DNA of 64,000 nucleotides from Trichuris trichiura (lineage: Eukaryota > Nematoda > Enoplea > Trichinellida > Trichuridae), in the NCBI GenBank assembly GCA_037903355.1, contig JBAJFE010000014.1, positions 3,162,001-3,226,000 on the forward strand, in the 5' to 3' direction. The notes below the pieces were generated by a model, which saw only the letters and a program-made list of their open reading frames with translations, had not been told where the DNA came from and searched no databases. Below, in pieces: positions 35,501 to 47,367 of this stretch. The translations under genes were made by a program, and so were the position numbers. How positions within the stretch are numbered: the first letter of the stretch is position 1; each line of letters begins with the position of its first letter.

Positions 35501-38500
35501 ACTTGAAGAACCTGCGCATCAGGTTTCCACTTTAGACTCTTCGCTTGAAAGTTTATGGTATCCAGTGCTCATTTCAAGCTCTAGGAACCTGAGCATCAAG
35601 TCTGCACTTTGAACTCTAAGAATCTGCGCGTGAGGTTTTCACCTTAAACTCTTCGCTTTAGAGTTTAAACTATCGAGTGCTCATTTTAAACTCTAGGAAC
35701 TTGAGCATCAAGTCTGCACTTTAATTGCTTCACTTTAAGCTCTAAGGACTTGCGCATCGTATTTTCACTTTAAATTCTTCGTTTTAATGTTTAAATCGTC
35801 TATTGCTTACTTTAAACTCTAGGAACCTCAGCATTAGGTTTGCACTTTAAACTATAAGAACCTGCGCATCAGGTCTTCACTTTAAACACTTCGCGTCAGA
35901 GTTTAAAGTACGGAGTGCTCACTTTAAACTCTAGGAACCTGAACATCAGGTTTTCACTTTAAACTCTTCGCCTCAGAGTTCAAAGTATGGAGTGCTCATT
36001 TTAAACCCTATGAACCTGAACATCAGGTCTTCACTTGAAACTCTAATAGCCTGCGCATCAGGTTTTCACTTTAAACACTTCGCTTCAGAGTTTAAAGTAC
36101 CATACTCTAGGAACCTGAACATCAGGTTTTCACTTAAAACTCTTCGCTTTAGAGTTTAAATCTAGGAACCACATTAAACTCAAAGAGCCTGCGCATCAGG
36201 TTTTCACTTCAAACTCTTCGCTTTACAGTTTAAAGTAACGAATGCTCATTTTAAACTCTAGGAACCTGAACATCAGGTCTTCACTTTAAACACTTCGCTT
36301 CAGAGTTTAAAGTACCGAGTGCTGACTTTAAACTCTAAGAGCCTGCGCATCAGGTTTTCACTTTAAACTCTTCGCTTCAGAGTTTAAAGTATCGAGTGCT
36401 CATTTTAAACTCTAGGAACCTGAACATTAGGCCTTTACTTTAAACTCTAGGAAAGTTTAAACTATCGAGTTTAAAATGTTTAATTTAAACTCTAAGAATT
36501 TGAGCATCGGGTTTCCACTTTAAAATATTGGATTTAAAGTTTAAACTATCGAATGTAAAATGCTTACTTTAAATTCTACGAATCTGAGAATGAGGTTTTC
36601 ACTTTGAACTCTTCGCTTTAAAATTTAAACTACCGAGTCTAAAGTTCTTACTTATTAGAAGGGGCTGGCAAAAATATTTACAAGTTAGGGAGGACTCTAG
36701 ACTTTTCAGTGCGTTACAAAGGACGATCCAGCCTACGCTTTCTCCTCCGCAGTGACGAAGTTAGAATCACGTTGGAAGACCACACAGGCATTGTTTAGGA
36801 GATGAAGTGTTCCTGTTCAGCGACTTACACTATAGCGAGACAGGTATTCCTCTCACCAACAGATTTCTCCAATTTATGAGGCACCGCACTCGACACAATG
36901 ATGCCAAACAAGAGCTTGAAAACACTGGTTCCACTACCATAACACGCTGTGGCAAACATTCATCGGTTCCCCAACCCCTCATTGCCATGGAGCATGCATT
37001 AGCGGCATCCGCGGTTCCCAAACAGGCCACACATTGCTTTGGTTTACTAAAGGGCGGATCCCACGTAAGCAGTCACGGCTGCTCCATCGACGCATAAACT
37101 CTCTCTTCATACAAAAGAAAACGAGCAAACAAAGGGACAATAAAGATGAAATTAGGACTATTTGTACTGCTTTTTTTTAAATCTAGCATACATAGTAATT
37201 CATCCCGTTCTTAAAAAAAACTTTTATTAATAACCAGAGCTTTCGGGCATCGTCTTTGCCCGTCTTCAGTGGATAAAGAAACGAGTCCACCACCCAGGTT
37301 GGTCGACTTTTCAGCAAGCACTCCCACTCAGCCGACATAGGCAGTGGTAACATCGGTTGGGTCCTACCATGGACCGCGTTGATGTTCGCCTCCAGCCCTA
37401 GTCAGCCGTGCAAGAGCATAAGCGTTACTGCCGACCGTCCCGGGCGGCGACAAACGAACAATAACAGCGGTGAGGTCTCTGCGTAACCCGTCACCTTCGC
37501 TGGTTTAAAGTGACTAGGATTTAAATCTTCTTCATTGATCTTGATCATCTTCTTCTCTTCCCGATGTTGTCCCAAGACCTCCACTTTTTTCACCGTTGAG
37601 CGTTGAAGGGCCCGTGTCGCCCTTATTTGTGGTTGTTCATTTTTTTCTCCTTCTTGTTCGAATTACCGTGTACGCGGTCCGCGGTAAAACCCGACCGATC
37701 TTACCTCTGCCCAGGTCGGCTGAGTGGGAGTGCTTGCTGAAAAGTCGACCAACCTGGGTGATGGACTCGTTTTTTATCCACTGAAAACGGGCAAAGACGA
37801 TGCCCGAAAGCTCTGGTTAATAATAAAAGTATTTTGAAGAACGGAGTGAATTACCATGTACGCTGGATTTCTAAAAAACAGAGAAACCCCGTATGAAAAA
37901 GAAAAAAAATTTTGTACTACTGTAATTACAGTAGAACCTCCATAAGTTGACCACCCAAAGGACCGGGAAAAACTGGTCAACATAGGGGGTGGTCAACTTC
38001 GGAGGTTCTACCGCAATGTCACTAAGTGTTGCCTTGATGAATGATCATTTTTTCCTTGTAATTACTCCCAGTTGCCATCACCAATTTTTGTTCTCTATTT
38101 TTTAACTCCCGGTCTTCCCTCAACCTAAGTTCTTTTGTTTCTTCAATGTTTTGATTCTCAACCGCCCGCTTTTTATAATTACCGTCCGCAAAGTGGAAGG
38201 GATTACATTTCAGGGATGATACGAAAAAGGACTTCCGAAACCTATAACGAAAAATCCGGAACACGTCAAGACAACAACAATCGAGACGACAAGGCATTGA
38301 TAATGGTGTAGAAACACCTCCCTCACCTGACATATCGAAACATATGCACAGAAAAAACATATTAAACCACTGATCCTAACAGTTAAATAAACTGCTCTAC
38401 CATGAACACACCGTGTCCTAACAATCACCGCGCACACGGCGTGCTTTTTGTAATCGTTGACAACGGAGCGCGCCAGGCTCCAAGAGCTTCGAAAACTTGG

Positions 38501-41500
38501 CATTATATAAGTGCTAAGAAATAAGTACATGAACTTTACAGTAGAGTCCAAAGTGAAAACTTAATACTCCAGGTTCTTACGGTTTCAAGTCAGCACTTTA
38601 AACTCAGAACTTAAACTTTTTGGTTTCTCTGCAATACGAAACGTTGAATCTGACATGCTGTACATCCGTTGTCACTTTTAGATTGGACTTAGCAATTCTT
38701 TTGCAAACTTTCGTATTTTCGGCAAAACTTGCCATTGTTGGCTATAAAAAATTTTTGCCATTATAATGCGCACTTAAACTAAAAATAAAGAGAAAACAGT
38801 TTTTTGATCAGACCAAATAATATTTAAAATTTTCTTTTCAATGAGAGTGATCAACTGAATGCAAGCCATAAGAACAAGCGTGCAACAGTGGCACGCAAAT
38901 TATGGGCTGAAAAGTCTTACCTGAACAAGTAGATACGTTTCTCCTCGCAATCATTTCTTATGTGGATAAGCAATCTCTGACATTCTCTGATCTCTCCATT
39001 GGATAATAACAAGGCACATTCTCTTAGAAAGACAGACTTAGTTCTTAACCTTCTAATCGAAGGTTATACTTCAACTTAGCTTCGAGTGGAGAAAAAGTGG
39101 CTAGCTTTACAAGGTTATCTTTGCAGCTAGCATTGTCCTGCTTGAAAAAAGAAGAGGTAAAGTCCATTGACGCCTCACATTTACGCCAATGGTGTGAAAA
39201 TTCATGTTCGCTGAAGGACAATTTAAGATTTTGAAGACTGTCTTTTGCTGCTTTGATGTGCCCCTGAAAAGCATTCTTCGAAAATTCAGCTGGAAGAAAA
39301 GTGCGGAATAAGATTAATACCTGCAGGAACATAGCAAGCGTGTAGTTGGAACCTAGAAGGCAAGATGACTCGCCCTCAAATAACTCATCACTTATGCAAC
39401 GCTGCCTTTGCAAATCTGTCCACAGGTCTTTTGCCTTTCTATAGTCACCGAACAATAACGCATAAGAGGACAACGCTGCATTCGCAACTGTGGCCAGACG
39501 TGGTGCGTCATTGAATACGTCTTCAGTTTTCATCAATTTAGCCGCTTCTTCAGCTAATTCAGTCAGCTGACTTAAACTGGAAAAAACATCCATTAAATCT
39601 ATAAACTACATCCGAAAAAGTTCAGAGAAAAAATAGTTCTTTACATCGTCCTAAGAAGTATATGAACGAACAAGTCCTTTACAAAAGAAACAAACATTAG
39701 GCAATGTGAATTAAAAGTGAAAGTTCATCCACATTCCAACACGTTTCCTTTCCTGCCGTAAATGTTCACCAACTAGCTGAAAATGGTCTACCATCGCTAT
39801 CAATGTCTCTGTAACTATGCTAATCCAAGTTCATACAGAAAGCGTAAACAACATGATGGAAATCATTCTCAGTCCATTTGTTCCAACTTCGACGGTAAAC
39901 AAAAAACTTAAGCTTCTGTACTAATAACCGTATCGATTTAAAATAGAAATTGCTGGAGGAGAGTTACGCAGCGGGCAAAGCAGATTGCTTAGTTTTTACT
40001 TTATGAGTTGAAAATGCTCATGTGTATCAGATATTGCGCAACTTAGGGGCCACGCCTGGTCATACGATGACGGGATCAAAAGTATTCTGAAAGTTTCCTA
40101 ATTTTTGACCAAGAAAGGCCTCGCCGTTAAGTAAAAATTAAAACTGTTGTCCTTTAAGACCAAAACGCGGGACGTCACTGCATTTGTAAGCTACTCAAAA
40201 AAATGCTAATGATACACGTTGAAATTATTTTAAAAATTTAAAAACTCATGTTTCTGGAAGAAACAGGGAACAGGATCTGCAACGGGCAGTTAAGTAACTT
40301 ATATCCTCCTGTTCAGTAAAAATCAGTTCTAGTTAATGCACATAGTTTCATCTAGTGATACGCAATCCAAAACATTTTAATATACACTTGTATAAGGTCA
40401 GCAACGTGCAAAAGAGTTGCGCCACGATTCTGCAGGCTTTCCTTCAACCAAAAACTGGTACTTTCAAACAATAACATAATAAATCAAGTTTAATGGTGGA
40501 TTTTACAGGAAACCGTCTACACGATTAAAATATACAGGTCGTTCTCGTAGAACTCAACTTCGGTCACTAGAAAATCTAGCAAAATCTCGCGTTAAGTGCA
40601 ATCGCGTTATTGGAAACATATAAGTTATTGTTTACCGTTTATGTAATACGGATTAATAGCCGACTTTGGTTTTAAAAAGCTCACTTAGAACAAAGCGAGC
40701 AACACTTACGGGCGCAGCCGTCTGCTTGCATAAAATCTTTGTGCACTGGAAGTTTACTGATTAAGTATGCTTTCAAATTGGGAGTTTAAAGAAACGAACT
40801 GATGAGGTGCTAGACATTTCGTTTGAAAAGTTCATTTAACTCAAAAAGGATGGGCGTCCTGCAACTCATCATCTGGGACTGAGAATGACCCAAAGTGCTC
40901 CGTGTTTTTTTATCCTTTTCAATTCCATCCTTCATTCCTTGCTACGATGTTGATAATGCCTATTCTTAGGTTATAACTTCTGATATGAATTATAAACGCT
41001 TCATCACAATAGAACCACCCTTCCGTTGCGTGTTACCAAAGAACGCGCACAAGATCACAACGCGGTCAGCGTTTGCTATCGGTGGATGAAAACACAAAAA
41101 ATTTTGCAATACTCCTACGCTTTCCGGAGAGTAAAATCGCGTAAGAATGAAAGCGCGTTACACAAGAGCTACACTGTAACGGCGAAACATTTCCGTTGTG
41201 TATACGGATTCGACGTCGCTCTCAGTTGTCTTTTTTCGTTCCCAGCGTCTACGTTATTTAACGTAAACACCGAAGACGAGAAAAAAGTGGTACCAAAAGC
41301 TACATTAATAAAAAGTTTCATGACGACCGTATTGATTTTTTCTGTACGTACAATAAAAACGGATAATGTTATCCTTCTTAGGATGCCCAAGTTCAGCCAG
41401 CGGAAAACTTGGAAATTTTGAAAGAAATTAGATTCTCTAAGGCACTCTCCATTAAGGATGCCAGCCGAAATCATTTTCGAATATTGGATACTTCAACACC

Positions 41501-44500
41501 TTCAGTTTAAGTGAGATTAACGAATTAAAGATGTACCGTTGAGTTGGCAGCATGTGCTCAACTTCGAGCGCTGCTAGCCAGTGCTTTATATAAAAGCGTA
41601 AAGCCTAAAAAAGACAGACTGATCTTTAAAGATTCAGTCAAGTTTACTTGCCGGCATTCCTGGATTTGGAATCACCCTCATCGTCAGCAATAAAGACTTG
41701 AAGCATGCCACTTGCTTCGATCCCTTTTCTAGCAGAAGAAGCGGAAACTAAAATGAAATAGAAATGTTTTAATTTTAGCCGTATATCGAGATTTTACACG
41801 AACCAAGCAGGAGGCCGCCATACGATTGTTGTGACGAATGGAGCTGGCGCGAAGACTCTCGGCGTAAAGTTGCTTAGCCATTTCTCTGAACATCAAAAAT
41901 ATAACGCTTTAAACAACTTCGAGTTAAAGTGATTAACAAAATTCAAATAGCTGCTTAACAACCGCGCGACAGAACAACATAACTGTTAAGGTCTGAGCTT
42001 TCGGGACCTCAAAATCACATTCCTGAGCGCAATAGATCAGAAGATGGAAGGTTCCTCCCTCTTTTAATCTATTACGCTAAGGGCGAGATCTGGAGTTCCC
42101 GAAAGCTTAAACCTCTTTTGGGCTTTTGGTTCTCTCAATAAAGAACATTATAACATAACTCCTATCGTAAAAATTTGTAAGCCTGTTATTACGAAACACA
42201 ACTTGTGATGAGTCGACACAAGTTCAAGAGGTCCATGTTGATAAATGGGTTTTTTCAATGGGCTTACGAAATCTAATGTTTTCAAAGTCTGAGAATCCTT
42301 TCGCCTTGTTCAGTGAATGTAAAATTGCGTAAAAACAAACTTTAAACAGTAGGAGACTACATAACTTAGAGCTTTCAAAACGTGCTAGTCTCATGGATAG
42401 AAACGGAGTTTGCGTTGTACAGATTCAGTGAACATTTTGAGTATGAAATTCTTTCTCTGTCATATTCTTATTTGACCATGACCTTCACTTAATAATCAAT
42501 AAACAATAGGCATGCTCCCTTTCGAACAGGTTTGCTGACGAAACAGTAATTAGGAAATCTGCCATTACAATCAGAGACAAAATTTGCTGCACGACTACAG
42601 TAGTACATAAGATGCCACAGCGTACTCTCACTTAGATTGACGTTCAACTTCAGTTTCCAAAAGTGAAATCATTACATATTAAAAGATGCATACTGAATGC
42701 GTCAGGATAGGTCGCAACTATAATCTAGCTCAAAATGCACATAAAAAATTTGAATTAGATCACTTGGGTAATTCTGTCAAGCAATTAGTAATGGAAGCAT
42801 TCAGTTTTCCTATACCGTCAGATGTAGTTGCTTTCGGGAGGCTCTAGTTCCCTTGTCAGCGAGATAGGAAAAATAGTTGCTTAGCGTACTTACAAATGCT
42901 CACTACATAACAAATAAGTAACAAGCCGTGAAAGATCACCGTAAAAATTAACAATCTACAATGCTAAATAATTACGATACGCAAATCAACTAACGCGGAA
43001 AGCTGTCTCGTCGTATTATTGAAAGCCGAAGTTAGCAACACGAATATTAATCTAAAAATTGCGGAGACCTATTACCGTCTGCCACACCGCAACATTAATT
43101 CAGCGCGAAAAATAAACTTCTGCACAATGGCCGCCGTTGGTGCAAACTTCTTCCGACGTGACTTTGGCCCCTTCGTTCCTTCGTCCTCTCCAAAGTCAGG
43201 ACAATGAATTTTTGAACACGACTCCAGTATGTCTATCTCTGCTAAGTGACCATTCATAACACGCATGCTGTTAAGGAAGTGAAGATAGCGCTGAAATGGC
43301 TCGGATTAATGAAAGCTTGAAAGGTTTAAGAAAATTTGACTTGCCAAGCTGTAAAGTCGCCTATGCCGATTCCGCATTACAAGAAGCCAATCATCGAGCA
43401 CTTTATATGGATAAGCTAATCCAGCTCCCAAGCGAATATGTGCGATCTGTTTCAGCGTATTTTCAGTTTTTTAATTGGTCAATAAGTATCTCACCTGTTC
43501 ACGGGCAAATAACTCAGTTTCTCTTACGAACATATCAATTGGAATTTTCGGCTGTCTTCTGAAACTAATTGACCAAGTTGCGCAAGTAGAGATCAATAAA
43601 TTAGTTTCCTTCTAACGTAGCAATTGAAACATGCGGTGGTTACTTGGAGCCAAATAACGACTGACCTACCCTAAGAGTTCATGAAAAATTTTGCGCCATC
43701 GCCCCATTTTGAATGAACAATTTTGTCATCGTTATCCGTAGTGGCAAAACTTTCCCCTGCTCCTACTACCCACGAGAAACTTTTCTATTACCACTTTTAC
43801 TCGCGTGACAATCTTACCCGGTCCTTTCTTCACACGGCTTCCAAGGCCCTCGTACGGTTCCCCATTGCCCCCCGGGGCAGTGTCCCTAACTTTGAGTAGT
43901 GCTTACTTAAACAATCGTAGCATTTGCATATCACCAAAAAACTCATATAGAACAAAAGAAACTTACCGTACATGGTAACGATTGATTTCTACGGATAAAG
44001 AAGATGAACTATCAAGCCCACTTGTGCATCTGCAGCCATCGCTTTCGGAATCCGAAGTATAGTCACTTACTTTCTCCGGCAAGCGAGCGACGTTGCGTGG
44101 CAGTACATAGGCTTTAAAATATTCGTACATGACAGTAAGTAGGTGTAAATCTGCCATATGCCAAAAAAAGTTGGCAAAATCTTTAGCTACAAAGTCAGGT
44201 TAGTACAGAAACCACACAATAAATGAAAGCACAACTCCCTACCAATAGGGTCATCACCCGGAATTTGGCAATATTTAATAAGCCGATCACACATGGAACG
44301 CAGCTTCACGTAGAAACTGGAGAAATCTTTCGTTAGCGGTTCCATTCTAGAACACCATGATTAGTGTTTAATTTGATCCACTTTATAGTTACACTTTCAT
44401 AAGGCTTGTGACCAGATAGGCGCTATTTTCGTTGGATAGGCTGGCATTCAAAAAGCTGCACAATTCAGAAAACGAATGACCGCCTTTCCCTTTGAACAAT

Positions 44501-44829
44501 ATATCACGTATGATGTTAAGAAATTTTGAACTTTCAAGAATACGTCTGGAAGGTAGCACGGAGTAATAAACAAAGACCAAGAGAAAAACGCAAATCTGCA
44601 AATTCAAAACCAACAGTTGTCCAGGGTAGCAAAGATATACGATACCTTGGTCGGCGACAGTTCCGTCGGTCCTACAGGTTTCCTGGATAATGCCGCAAAC
44701 GTTTCCTAAACAAGAATAAAAAAGGCAATCAAGTATACACTGCTGTTTACGCAAACTTACGTTGTCAAATAAATCTGGGCACTGAAACAGTGGCTCTAAT
44801 AGAACGTCGTCTATCTCTCCTGTTATCAT
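32527..44829 (-). CDS. ANAPC5: Anaphase-promoting complex subunit 5 (APC5)
   Basis: Minus-strand gene built from 18 coding exons: 44761-44829, 44646-44705, 44393-44595, 44243-44346, 43967-44186, 43495-43558, 43341-43446, 43076-43238, 41798-41885, 41676-41747, 41537-41604, 40710-40745, 39070-39576, 38921-39022, 33088-33238, 32871-33033, 32723-32820, 32527-32664. Total 2,412 nt, 803 residues; the human protein is ~755. All phases join. The N-terminal helical region (KICVFLLV, then RRILESSKFLN), the TPR-type helices and the C-terminal AQTYHTLGRWQLRN match APC5 along the length. APC5 is a TPR scaffold of the platform of the APC/C ubiquitin ligase. Exons 8-12 are the least certain (acceptor 43238 could be 43241; exon 12 is a 36-nt microexon chosen by phase). 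The 5.7-kb intron 33239-38920 is full of repeats; other introns are mostly 45-60 nt. Confidence 0.92.
34640..35380 (+). repeat. Dimeric retrozyme-like unit in ANAPC5 intron
   Basis: Same sequence family as the array at 24968-27145, here on the plus strand (antisense to ANAPC5). Two hammerhead cores 484 bp apart (34770-34798 with CCGAUGA and CAAA, decayed; 35254-35282). Shared blocks: CCGACAGGTCAAGATAG, GACCGAC-like, GACGGCAC, and a purine-rich end. Confidence 0.8.
35254..35282 (+). ncRNA. Hammerhead-ribozyme-like core
   Basis: CUGAUGA is intact; helix II is CAGGCCC...GCGCUCG (weak), and the GAAA box reads GAAU. Probably inactive. Confidence 0.5.
36806..37097 (+). pseudogene. Penelope GIY-YIG fragment
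   Basis: Begins with KCSCSATY in one frame, then shifts to SETG...RFLQFMRHR and runs open to 37097 through a conserved MEHALAASAV stretch and ATHC, colinear with the nuclease part of the element at 18667-20429. It is frame-shifted and 5'-truncated, and is followed by the inverted ribozyme repeats at 37205-37832. Confidence 0.75.
37205..37832. repeat. Inverted pair of Penelope terminal repeats
   Basis: 37205-37340 and 37705-37832 are inverted copies (CACCCAGGTTGGTCGACTTT and its complement) around ~360 bp. Each contains a hammerhead-like core, on the minus strand at 37241-37269 and on the plus strand at 37782-37810 (CUGAAAA, G8 lost). Confidence 0.85.
37241..37269 (-). ncRNA. Hammerhead-ribozyme-like core
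   Basis: CUGAAGA, six-pair helix II CGGGCA/UGCCCG, GAAA. The last two helix II pairs differ from those of the 20325 copy (UC/GA there) yet still pair, which is covariation. Confidence 0.75.
37929..38013. mobile_element. Pogo/Tigger-type hairpin MITE
   Basis: 85 bp. Inverted ends CAGTAGAACCTCCATAAGTT and GGAGGTTCTAC, with GTTGACCACC / GGTGGTCAAC inside, enclosing ACTGGTCAAC. Same terminal motifs as the relic at 22769-24062. In an ANAPC5 intron. Confidence 0.8.
41990..42130. repeat. Possible decayed ribozyme-repeat pair
   Basis: Contains GAGCTTTCGGGACCTC near 41995 and CCCGAAAGCTTAA near 42100 in inverse orientation, i.e. two GAAAGC boxes with part of helix II, but no CUGANGA. In an ANAPC5 intron. 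Weak. Confidence 0.3.
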
Positions 44830-46127
44830 GACTGCTGTTCCTGAAACACAAACCACCTGGGAAATAAACTAGAGTGGTCAACCGAAAAACAGAAAAGCGA
44901 CATGCTGAGTTAAGCTATACAATTATGCACACAAGCAACGGTACACTGACATTGCAATTTAACACGTATAGTATCTAATGAAATCAAGCTGCGCTTAACG
45001 TAACAAGCGTTGTCCTGTAGATTAAATGTTACTCGTCCTTTTCGTCCGGTACGAATATGGGTTTAAACCTCACAACCTATTTTCCGATTAAGTTAGTTCA
45101 AAGCAAAGTTGAAAGCATGAACATTTTTTATTCCATTAAAACTTGCAATTAATGCGCTCGTATTTGAACTATTAGTATCAGAAACCTTTAGGCTAAAAGG
45201 TGCTTTGAAAATGAGATAGCAAAAACCAGCTATAGCTACATAAATTTTGCAAAATCTGTTTGTAGTCAGATAAATTGGTCTAGCAACTGAATAACGTTTT
45301 TGTCAAGATTTCTACGCAGCTGATCAAAATCCCACAGCAAAGGACTTCTCAATAGTGCAAGCTACAACCTGCTTGAGAATAAAGTACATAGCAACTTGAT
45401 TGAGCTAGATGTTTAGCTAAATGAAATTGCCTCCTTTTCCCTTGCGTCTGAATGCTCTTTGGAATTTAAAAGTCTCGAAACTTATGACAGTTACCATCGG
45501 TCAGGTGGTGTATACGCTACCTGCAAAGGTCTTTCATTGTGTTTAGCTTCTAAAACGTAATAAGCGTTGAAAAACTTATTGTTAACAAAATTGACACGTT
45601 TGCCTGCAGACTTCAAGCTAGCAGCAAGATCTCTTTGTAAGCCATAAAGCTCAACCAAATAAGTTGCAATGACGCAAAGCTTTCCACTGTCATATGGTTA
45701 CGTTTTCTGAGTTTGGTTTCATTTCAGCGTATAGATTTGCAGAAAGTTTTGCGTATGAACGTGAATATCAACATTTTCCTTACCGTATACCCCGGGAAAG
45801 TTATTCCAGCTTGGCAGTATTTAAGTAGCGACGCGTTGTTATTATTTCTTATCATGTTACCAGGTAGCAGGAAAGGTTTGTTTTCTTATTTTTTCAATTT
45901 CGCTCTACTTTAGCATCGGTCTAAAAAATATTTTTTGCGGCTGCCAAGCGAAGCCATCTTCGGGTGCGTAGTTAAGGCAAAGTGGACTTGTTATTGTTTA
46001 GCTCGGATATGCTTTTATAAGTTTCCATACAAATGATCAATGTACTCGCTTCACTTTTAAAATATCGGTGGAATTCTTCGCTTCAGTCCCTTTCTGTGCT
46101 CCTTAACCTGTTTGCTTTGGCATCTCT
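44830..46127. other. Spacer between divergent genes
   Basis: Separates ANAPC5 (-) from the STAN-motif gene (+). A splice acceptor just above the ANAPC5 ATG (GTTTGTGTTTCAG, near 44842) suggests a 5' UTR intron. Nothing else is seen. Confidence 0.4.
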
Positions 46128-47367
46128 ATGTCGCTGTTTCCGCGACCGCTGGTACCCGAAATTTCTGTATGCAGTCCGCCAAAGTCTTGTCCTGTACGAA
46201 AACAAGTTATAAAAACTTCAACCAAGCGAGCGTCCAGCGAAAAGTGCCTTGCGCAGAGAGAAAAAGACAGTAAACCACAGTTCGGTATGGCCTGCAAACC
46301 ACCGTCTTCGTTGGCTAAGTCAGGCCTTGGTGGGGACATTGCCACCCTGAGGTCGCAGTTGAACAAACAGCAGACTGAAATCAGTGAGATGAAACGCATG
46401 ATTGAGAATCTAGTTGCCGTAGTGGGACCAGCTAAAGTGGCCGACTGTTATGAAAAAAATGGAACTCCTTTGTCTACCCCACAGGAATTGGACGTAAAGT
46501 TCATTGATTTTGGGTGCCAAGTTGAAAGTGCTTGTCCCCATTGCGGCAGACGATGCCAGCTGAACGGAAAGCTTTCCAGTTCTGATCGAACGATTGCCGA
46601 AGAAGAACCTAAACGGGAAAATGACTCTTCTGTGCGTCTAAGTAGCGTAGGCGTTCAAAAAGCTGCTCAAGAAAAACCGCCATCATCTTTCTGCGTAGTA
46701 TCGCAGACAGAAAAGCAGTTTGTGAATGAAATGATCAAGGCGGCAAGAAAGTGGTTACAAACAGATGATAATCTTGATGATATAGATGAAACTCCTAGCA
46801 AAGATTGCGATCCTGCAATTAAGGCAACAGATAACGCTACGAATGCTAATGGCGCTTACAGTCAAGTAAACGCTGGAAGGAGTTCACGAAATGGACCTTC
46901 AGAATTTGCACCATCTGCAGACAATGGCGGCTTGAGCATGGAAATTAACGCTTTGGCGATGCGCTACTTAAACCAAAATGGAGATGAGCCCCCTGAAGTA
47001 CATCGGCGACGAGGTGTGCATTTTGAAAGCCCAAATTACATGTTAACTAGACGACAGCAGGTTGTCACAGAGGAAGTATCCATGGCTGGTTTAGGAGGTA
47101 ATGAAATTGTTGTACTTCAACTTTTACGCGTGCTTAGTTGCAGGACCTCCAGAGGTTTCATTGAGCAGTCGTGAATATTTGGAAAGACATGGTGTCATAG
47201 GTCCCAGCGGTAGACCGCAACATCGCGTACAAGAACCGCGATTGGCTTATGACGAGGATACTCCCAACTGGTATCCTTCAAGTCGTCCACAGAGAAGACC
47301 ACAATACTATCCAGACAAATTTGATCAGTACGATAATGCTTGTTATCGACGATACAGGAATTGTTGA
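46128..47367 (+). CDS. STIL/Ana2/SAS-5-like centriole protein (candidate)
   Basis: Two exons (46128-47097, 47144-47367) with a 46-nt GT-AG intron; 397 residues, the size of fly Ana2 and worm SAS-5. Three parts are visible. (1) A basic, disordered N-terminus. (2) A short coiled coil at ~69-99 (LRSQLNKQQTEISEMKRM). (3) A C-terminal block at ~268-343 with two helical segments, INALAMRYLNQNG and SLSSREYLERHGVI, resembling the STAN motif (a YMERYGL-type core) through which STIL/Ana2 bind SAS-6. A cysteine cluster (CPHCGRRC, 136-143) lies between. These proteins are Plk4 substrates that start centriole duplication (known of the family). The match is by motif only; another coiled-coil protein is possible. 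AATAAA strings occur near 47740. Confidence 0.55.

Larger units (their letters stand above)
34380..36650. repeat. ~77-bp satellite, interrupted by a retrozyme dimer
   Basis: Degenerate tandem units at 34380-34640 and 35385-36650, within an ANAPC5 intron. The core unit is about 77 bp: AGTTTAAAGTATCGAGTGCT, then CATTTTAAACTCTAGGAACC, then TGAACATCAGG, then TTTTCACTTTAAACTCTTCG. AGAGTTTAAAGT and ACTTTAAACTCT inside each unit are reverse complements, so the array can fold into many short hairpins. A related fragment lies at 38545-38615. The dimer at 34640-35380 splits it. Confidence 0.88.

Noticed and set aside
34380..36650. Regular repeats as a CRISPR-like array
   Set aside because: Units are continuous and degenerate, without spacers; context is a eukaryotic intron.
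41169..41474. 101-residue minus-strand frame as an ANAPC5 exon
   Set aside because: The phase could fit, but the sequence has no APC5 resemblance and would disrupt the alignment; the 36-nt exon at 40710 fits better.
43296..43562. 88-residue plus-strand frame
   Set aside because: Lies opposite ANAPC5 exons 6 and 7, which fit the family and the splice phases; the plus frame has no family match.
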